51,884 nt of DNA from Clostridiales bacterium (GTDB taxonomy: Bacteria > Bacillota > Clostridia > Oscillospirales > Oscillospiraceae), in the NCBI GenBank assembly GCA_022785125.1, contig JALFRA010000030.1, positions 1-51,884 on the forward strand. The letters are read 5' to 3'. The translations under genes were made by a program, and so were the position numbers. The first letter of the stretch is position 1; each line of letters starts with the position of its first letter. The notes below the pieces were generated by a model. It had not been told where the DNA came from, searched no databases, and worked only from the letters and a program-made list of their open reading frames with translations. Shown here piece after piece: positions 47,350 through 51,884 of this stretch.

Positions 47350-47489
47350 GAGGTCACCTTCTTCTCTTTTGCTATTTACTATAGTAAAGCTTTTCCTTTC
47401 TGTCAATGGACAGATGGTGAGGTATTTTCCTCTCTTCCCGTTTATTCTTTAGAAATATACCCAAAAGGAAAGAATTTTATGCCCTTGAC

Positions 47490-47518
47490 TTGCAGATACT
47501 AGTACGAACTGGTATAAT
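47490..47518 (+). promoter_or_regulatory. Promoter of the uracil permease gene
   Basis: -35 TTGCAG (47490-47495), 17-base spacer, -10 TATAAT (47513-47518). ACTAGTACGAACTGGT within the spacer is an imperfect inverted repeat that could bind a regulator. Confidence 0.7.
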
Positions 47519-47555
47519 AATTTGAATCTACAGCGCAGAGCGGGAGGTGTTCGTC

Positions 47556-47621
47556 ATGGATATGAGGATGGCTTTGTGGAAGGGCGGACGTCTTGTAAGA
47601 AGCGATTGTTTTTTCTTTTGA
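47556..47621 (+). CDS. Leader peptide of the uracil permease gene (21 residues)
   Basis: Reads MDMRMALWKGGRLVRSDCFF then one more F and a TGA stop. GGGAGG lies eight bases before the ATG. The last codons are T-rich (TGTTTTTTCTTTTGA), and the stop overlaps the first base of the terminator-like hairpin at 47621-47640. This is the pyrBI-type arrangement, in which UTP level sets RNA polymerase pausing and a following ribosome prevents termination. Translation has not been shown. Confidence 0.55.
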   Translation: MDMRMALWKGGRLVRSDCFFF

Positions 47622-47640
47622 AAAAGCAGTTGCTTTTTTT
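47621..47640 (+). terminator. Attenuator hairpin before the uracil permease gene
   Basis: Arms AAAAAGCA and TGCTTTTT with a GT loop core and a T tract. It sits directly after the leader peptide stop, 28 bp upstream of the permease ATG. The stem is A/T-rich and short, so it is a modest terminator. Confidence 0.55.
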
Positions 47641-47668
47641 CTGCCTGCGGAAAAGAGAGGAGCGCAAT

Positions 47669-49051
47669 ATGAACGACAAAAAAACGCCGGGCGCTGAGCC
47701 CATTCGGGACGCGCGTACCCTGGGTATGCCTAAAATGCTTATTTTGGGCCTGCAGCATATGTTCGCCATGTTTGGCGCCACCGTGCTGGTACCCATCCTG
47801 GTCCAGGCCTATGGCCTGCCCCTGTCCATCCAAACCACTCTGTTCTTTGCCGGTATCGGCACCCTTTTCTTCCATGTCTGCACCAAGCTGAAGGTGCCCG
47901 CTTTTCTGGGGTCCTCCTTTGCCTACCTGGGCGGCTTTGAGGCTATGTCCAAGCTGGATGTGGGCAAATACGCCGGCATGGACCCGGCCGTCAAGCTGCA
48001 GTATGCCTGCGGCGGCATTGTGGTGGCCGGCCTGCTCTATGTGATTTTGGCCGCCGTTATTAAAATGGTGGGTGTCAAGCGGGTCATGCGCTTCCTGCCC
48101 CCGGTGGTTACCGGCCCCATCATCATCCTCATTGGCCTGAATCTGGCGCCTAACGCTGTATCCAACGCCTCCACCTGTTGGTGGCTGGCACTGGTTGCCA
48201 TGGCCATTATCATCATCGCCAACATCTGGGGCAAGGGTATGGTCAAGATCATCCCCATCCTGCTGGGCGTGGTTGGTTCCTACCTTGTGGCCGTCATCGC
48301 CAACTCCATGGGTGCTACCGCTCTGGATGCCGCCGGCAATGTAGTGCCCCTCATCAACTTCTCCGGCGTGGCCCAGGCCGCTCCGGTAGGCCTCCAGCCC
48401 TTCTTCCTGGCCAAGTTTGACTTGACCTCCATTCTGGTCATGGCGCCCATTGCCATCGCCGCCATGATGGAGCACATTGGCGATATGTCCGCCATCTCCG
48501 CCACTGTGGGCCAGAACTTCCTGGAGGCCCCCGGACTCCACCGCACTCTCATCGGTGACGGTGTCGCCACCTCCCTGGCCGGTCTGTTTGGCGGCCCCGC
48601 CAACACCACTTACGGCGAGAACACCGGGGTTCTGGTCCTCTCCCGTGTGTACGATCCCAAGGTGGTGCGCCTGGCTGCCGTTTACGCGGTGATTCTGTCT
48701 TTCTCCCCCGCCTTTGCTGCCATCGTGAACTCCATCCCCACCGCCATCATCGGCGGCGTGTCCTTCATCCTCTACGGCATGATCTCCGCCATCGGCGTGC
48801 GCAATGTAGTGGAAAACCGGGTGGACTTCACCAACTCCCGCAACCTGATCATTGCCGCAGTCATTCTGGTATGCGGCCTGGGCTTCTCTGGCGGTATTAC
48901 CTTTGCCGTGGGTCAGGTCCATGTGACTCTCACCAACCTGGCCATCGCCGCCATTGCCGGCATTGCCCTCAACGCCATCCTGCCCGGCAAGGACTATGAA
49001 TTTGGCTCCGACGTTACCGAGGGCCGTTCCGGCGATTTCGGCCGCTATTAA
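47669..49051 (+). CDS. uraA: Uracil permease (NCS2/UraA family)
   Basis: A 460-residue membrane transporter with about fourteen segments. NCS2 signatures include the HMFAMFGATVLVPIL start and the conserved glutamate in APIAIAAMMEHIGDMSA, followed by GGPANTTYGENTGVL, typical of uracil carriers. ATG at 47669 follows GAGAGGAG. It imports uracil by proton symport. The leader peptide and attenuator upstream suggest control by pyrimidine nucleotides. Confidence 0.92.
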   Translation: MNDKKTPGAEPIRDARTLGMPKMLILGLQHMFAMFGATVLVPILVQAYGLPLSIQTTLFFAGIGTLFFHVCTKLKVPAFLGSSFAYLGGFEAMSKLDVGKYAGMDPAVKLQYACGGIVVAGLLYVILAAVIKMVGVKRVMRFLPPVVTGPIIILIGLNLAPNAVSNASTCWWLALVAMAIIIIANIWGKGMVKIIPILLGVVGSYLVAVIANSMGATALDAAGNVVPLINFSGVAQAAPVGLQPFFLAKFDLTSILVMAPIAIAAMMEHIGDMSAISATVGQNFLEAPGLHRTLIGDGVATSLAGLFGGPANTTYGENTGVLVLSRVYDPKVVRLAAVYAVILSFSPAFAAIVNSIPTAIIGGVSFILYGMISAIGVRNVVENRVDFTNSRNLIIAAVILVCGLGFSGGITFAVGQVHVTLTNLAIAAIAGIALNAILPGKDYEFGSDVTEGRSGDFGRY

Positions 49052-49064
49052 GCTATCCATTCAG

Positions 49065-49097
49065 GCAGTCGCAGCATTTTGCTGTGGCTGCTTTTTT
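49065..49097 (+). terminator. Intrinsic terminator after uraA
   Basis: Arms GCAGTCGCAGCA and TGCTGTGGCTGC (one mismatched pair), then TTTTTT. Confidence 0.8.
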
Positions 49098-49135
49098 ATT
49101 TAAACTGACCTCATTACATTTTCTATATCTGACGT

Positions 49136-49164
49136 TTGAATAAAGGTCAGTCCAGCGCTATAAT
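49136..49164 (+). promoter_or_regulatory. Promoter of the ECF S-component gene
   Basis: -35 TTGAAT (49136-49141), 17-base spacer, -10 TATAAT (49159-49164), about 35 bp before the ATG. Confidence 0.7.
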
Positions 49165-49199
49165 CATGACGAAGAAAAAGATCAAAGGAAGTGTTCTCC

Positions 49200-49769
49200 A
49201 TGCGATCCCGTTCCAATTCCACACTGAAAATTGCCGTTCTTGCCATGATGACCGCTCTGGTATTTGCCAGCAACTACCTGCGCATCACCATGCCCATCGC
49301 CATCGGAGGCAATACCTCCTTCACCCTGGCCAACATCATGTGCTGCCTGTCCGGCCTGCTGCTGGGCCCCATCGGCGGGCTGGCCTCCGGCCTGGGCTCC
49401 ATGCTGTTTGACTTCACCAATCCCCTGTTTGTCTCGGAATTCTGGATCACCTTCCTGACCAAGGGCGCCATGGGCCTGGGCGCCGGTCTTGTGATGTGGA
49501 AGGCCTCCCGCCGGGAGGAACCCACCTACCCCCGCTGTCTGTCCGGCGCTGCCCTGGGCTGTGTGATCTACTACATCCTCTACTTTGCCAAGAGCTACTT
49601 CTACAATGCTCTGCTGGTGGAGGGGCTGGCTCCCGCAGCGGCTCTGCTGACCCTGTACGCCAAGATCCCTGCTTCCATCTTTAACTCCGTGATCGCGCTG
49701 GTGGCCGCGCCTCTGCTGTGCCTTCTGATCCGTACCGCCCTCAAGCGCTCCCACTTGAAGCTGGCCTAA
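49200..49769 (+). CDS. ECF transporter S component (substrate unknown)
   Basis: A 189-residue protein with about five or six membrane segments. The N-terminal segment LKIAVLAMMTALVFASNYL, the TSFTLANIMCCLSGLLLGP stretch and GLGSMLFDFTNPLFVSEF are typical of ECF S components, which capture a vitamin or related compound and use a shared EcfAAT energising module. The module genes are not in this window. ATG at 49200 follows AAGGAAG by eight bases; a GTG nine bases earlier is less likely. Confidence 0.85.
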   Translation: MRSRSNSTLKIAVLAMMTALVFASNYLRITMPIAIGGNTSFTLANIMCCLSGLLLGPIGGLASGLGSMLFDFTNPLFVSEFWITFLTKGAMGLGAGLVMWKASRREEPTYPRCLSGAALGCVIYYILYFAKSYFYNALLVEGLAPAAALLTLYAKIPASIFNSVIALVAAPLLCLLIRTALKRSHLKLA

Positions 49770-49779
49770 TTATTGTATA

Positions 49780-49812
49780 AAAATGCCCGCTGCCTTGCAG
49801 CGGGCATTTTTG
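49780..49812. terminator. Bidirectional terminator between the ECF and dapL genes
   Basis: Arms AAAATGCCCGCTGC and GCAGCGGGCATTTT, loop CTT, with T tracts on both strands. Confidence 0.92.
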
Positions 49813-49818
49813 CATTTC

Positions 49819-51036
49819 TCAAAGCACAGCCTTAATGCGCTCCACGGCTTGACGGGTGGCCTCGGCCTCACCAAAGGCGGTGAGACGGATATAGCCCTCG
49901 CCGCTGGGACCAAAGCCAGCGCCGGGGGTGGTGACCACATTGGCCTCCCGCAGCAGCTTGTCGAAGAAGTCCCAGGAGCCCATGCCGTCGGGGGTACGGG
50001 CCCAGATATAGGGGGAGTTCTCTCCGCCAGACACGGTGAGACCGGCAGCAGCCAAGCCCTCCCGGATGACCTTGGCGTTATTCAGGTAGTAGTCGATGGT
50101 CTCCTTCACCTGAGCACGGCCCTCGGGGCTGTACACGGCCTCAGCGCCCCGCTGGACCACATAGGGCACCCCGTTGAACTTGGTGCAGTGGCGGCGGTTC
50201 CACAGGCTGTTGAGGGAGGTTCCATTGCGCTCCAGGTCCTTGGGGATCACGGTGTAGGCACAGCGGGTACCGGTGAAACCGGCGGTCTTGGAGAAGGAGC
50301 GGAATTCGATGGCACAGGTGCGGGCCCCCTCAATCTCAAAGATGGAGTGGGGAATGGCGGGATCGGTAATAAATGCCTCGTAGGCGCTGTCAAAGAGAAT
50401 GACGGCCCCGGTGGCATTGGCGTGGTCCACCCAGGCCTTCAGCTGTTCCCGGGTGGCCACAGCGCCGGTGGGATTGTTGGGGAAGCACAGGTAGATCAGA
50501 TCCACCTTCTGCTCCGGGATGGCGGGAGAGAAGCCATTTTCCGCCACGCAGGGCATATAGACCAGATTGCTCCACCGGCCGGTATTGGCGTCGTAGTCCC
50601 CGGCCCGGCCAGCCATGGCATTGGTATCCACATAGACGGGATACACCGGGTCGCACACCGCCACAACATTGTCCACGCCGAAGATGTCGCCGATGTTGCC
50701 GCAGTCGCTCTTGGCGCCGTCAGACACAAAGATCTCCTCAGGCTGGATATCCACGCCCCGGGCTTTGTAGTCGTGCTCCGCAATGGCCTGCCGCAGGAAA
50801 TCGTAGCCCTGCTCCGGGCCGTAGCCGTGGAAGCCCTGGGCGGTGGCCATCTCGTCCACCGCCTTGTGCATGGCAGCGGTAACGGCGGCAGGCAGAGGCC
50901 GGGTCACGTCCCCGATGCCCAGCCGGATCAGGGTCCGGTCCGGATTGGCCTCACTGTAAGCCGCCACCCGGCGGGCAATTTCAGAAAACAGATAGCTGCC
51001 GGGCAGTTTGTTGAAATTTGCATTGATGTTTGCCAT
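49819..51036 (-). CDS. dapL: LL-diaminopimelate aminotransferase
   Basis: A 405-residue class I aminotransferase that converts tetrahydrodipicolinate directly to LL-DAP. It shows the DapL N-terminus [53 protein letters not shown] and the PLP lysine in [13 protein letters not shown]. The presence of DapL, and not the succinylase route, fits many Clostridia. It follows dapF by 18 bp in the same operon. Confidence 0.94.
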   Translation of the reverse strand: MANINANFNKLPGSYLFSEIARRVAAYSEANPDRTLIRLGIGDVTRPLPAAVTAAMHKAVDEMATAQGFHGYGPEQGYDFLRQAIAEHDYKARGVDIQPEEIFVSDGAKSDCGNIGDIFGVDNVVAVCDPVYPVYVDTNAMAGRAGDYDANTGRWSNLVYMPCVAENGFSPAIPEQKVDLIYLCFPNNPTGAVATREQLKAWVDHANATGAVILFDSAYEAFITDPAIPHSIFEIEGARTCAIEFRSFSKTAGFTGTRCAYTVIPKDLERNGTSLNSLWNRRHCTKFNGVPYVVQRGAEAVYSPEGRAQVKETIDYYLNNAKVIREGLAAAGLTVSGGENSPYIWARTPDGMGSWDFFDKLLREANVVTTPGAGFGPSGEGYIRLTAFGEAEATRQAVERIKAVL

Positions 51037-51054
51037 TGTGCTCTCTCCTTTGCG

Positions 51055-51849
51055 TTAAACTGGGTATTCTCCTTCAAAGACCGTATTGGCCGGTCCCGTC
51101 ATCATCATTTCTCTCTCATCGTCCGGCCACTCCAGTTCCAGCACGCCGCCAGGAAGCTCCACAGCGGCTCGTCTGCCGCACTTTCCCTGAACCACCGCCG
51201 CCGCCAAGGCGGCGCAGGCCCCTGTACCGCAGGCCAGCGTTTCACCGCTGCCCCGCTCCCACACCCGCATAACCAGCCGGTCCGGGGCAACACAGCGGAC
51301 AAACTCCGTGTTGACGCCCTGAGGAAAGGCGGCATGGTGCTCAAAACAGGGACCCAGCCGTTCCAGATCCAGCTCCTCCGGCTGGTCCACAAAGAGGACA
51401 GCGTGGGGGTTGCCCATGGACACCGGGGTAACCTGCCACCCACGGTCCCCCGCTGTCAGCTCCATGGCTGCCCCCACCTGAGGGCGGCCCATATTTACCC
51501 GGACCGCCTTTACCAGGCCGTCCTGAGTCAGCAGCTCCAGAGTACGCAGGCCACCGCCGGTCTCAATAGTCAGTTTCTTTTTATTGGTCAGCCTCTTGTC
51601 ATAGACATACTTGCCCAGGCATCGGATGCCGTTGCCGCACATCTCTCCCTCTGAGCCGTCGGCGTTGAACATCCTCATTCGGAAGTCGGCCCCGTCCGAG
51701 GGACAGATACAAATGACGCCGTCGCTGCCCACACCGAAATGGCGGTCGCTCATCTGCCGGGCCAGAGCGGGCAGGTCCTCCGGCAGGCCCTCCAGACCGT
51801 TGAGATAGATATAGTCGTTGCCCAGGCCCTCCATCTTGGTAAAGCGCAT
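51055..51849 (-). CDS. dapF: Diaminopimelate epimerase
   Basis: A 264-residue enzyme that converts LL-DAP to meso-DAP. Both catalytic cysteines are visible: MCGNGIRCLG (near 75) and ACGTGACAAL (near 215). ATG at 51849 follows GGAGG by six bases; GTG two codons earlier lies within that spacing. It precedes dapL, so the operon makes and epimerises LL-DAP, for lysA and the cell wall. Only 35 bp of upstream DNA remain in the window. Confidence 0.95.
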   Translation of the reverse strand: MRFTKMEGLGNDYIYLNGLEGLPEDLPALARQMSDRHFGVGSDGVICICPSDGADFRMRMFNADGSEGEMCGNGIRCLGKYVYDKRLTNKKKLTIETGGGLRTLELLTQDGLVKAVRVNMGRPQVGAAMELTAGDRGWQVTPVSMGNPHAVLFVDQPEELDLERLGPCFEHHAAFPQGVNTEFVRCVAPDRLVMRVWERGSGETLACGTGACAALAAAVVQGKCGRRAAVELPGGVLELEWPDDEREMMMTGPANTVFEGEYPV

Positions 51850-51884
51850 ATGCACCCTCCTGTCGTCGGAATATACAGCGGCGG

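Noticed and set aside
47528-49060. A 510-codon open frame opposite the uracil permease gene
   Set aside because: Low-complexity H/G/D-rich translation, an antisense artefact of codon bias.

Overview
The window looks like a chromosome segment of a GC-rich gut Firmicute, probably Oscillospiraceae (Flavonifractor/Oscillibacter-like). This is an inference from codon use, from the DapL route to lysine, from SLH proteins, and from the Tn1549/CTn-like conjugation genes. It has two halves: a complete integrative conjugative element (ICE, about 238-27342) and ordinary chromosome (27816-51884).

The ICE boundary can be read from the sequence. An IS200-type tnpA gene is split in two: codons 1-112 lie at 27343-27678 and the last 41 codons plus stop at 112-237. 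Removing 238-27342 rejoins them in frame into a 153-codon tnpA. The joints share a TA core, and the two inner ends form an imperfect inverted repeat, as expected of a large-serine-recombinase attP. The recombinase gene sits just inside the left end. The ICE therefore integrated into an IS200 transposase gene.

Most ICE genes are on the minus strand and read right to left: parB, a small DUF protein, ardA, pcfB, virD4-type coupling ATPase, Maff2-like membrane peptide, VirB6-like channel protein, SpoVG-like protein, two DNA adenine methylase-like proteins, PrgI, VirB4 ATPase, NlpC/P60 hydrolase, DUF4315, DUF4366, cysteine-rich small proteins, MobC, relaxase, then a cargo block (two-component system, 11-bp tandem operator, three-gene ABC exporter, XRE regulator), a sigma-like factor, two small proteins and the recombinase. 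No ParA, RepA or topoisomerase was found.

The most unusual feature is a 21-bp palindrome (arms TTCTGGACA and TGTCCAGAA around AAG or CTT) repeated about 15 times in the ICE backbone. It usually lies just beyond a stop codon, upstream of a promoter, or in frame inside a gene end. It is absent from the cargo block and I did not see it in the chromosome. Several conjugation genes also appear to start at non-AUG codons (ACG, CTG, ATC), and the recombinase and relaxase operons share a near-identical promoter.

The chromosomal half carries an SLH-anchored 5'-nucleotidase, a TSCPD protein, a TetR regulator, a cation/proton antiporter, a DUF4358 lipoprotein, an SLH-SGNH hydrolase, a class A PBP, a DUF1292 protein, a likely 6S RNA, a parvulin-type foldase, tcdA, a split TSUP transporter, ruvX, the rpmG-secE-nusG-rplK-rplA cluster, the L10 leader with rplJ-rplL, lysA, a uracil permease behind a pyrBI-like leader, an ECF S-component and dapF-dapL. 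The translation, envelope and lysine/DAP genes are separated by clear intrinsic terminators.
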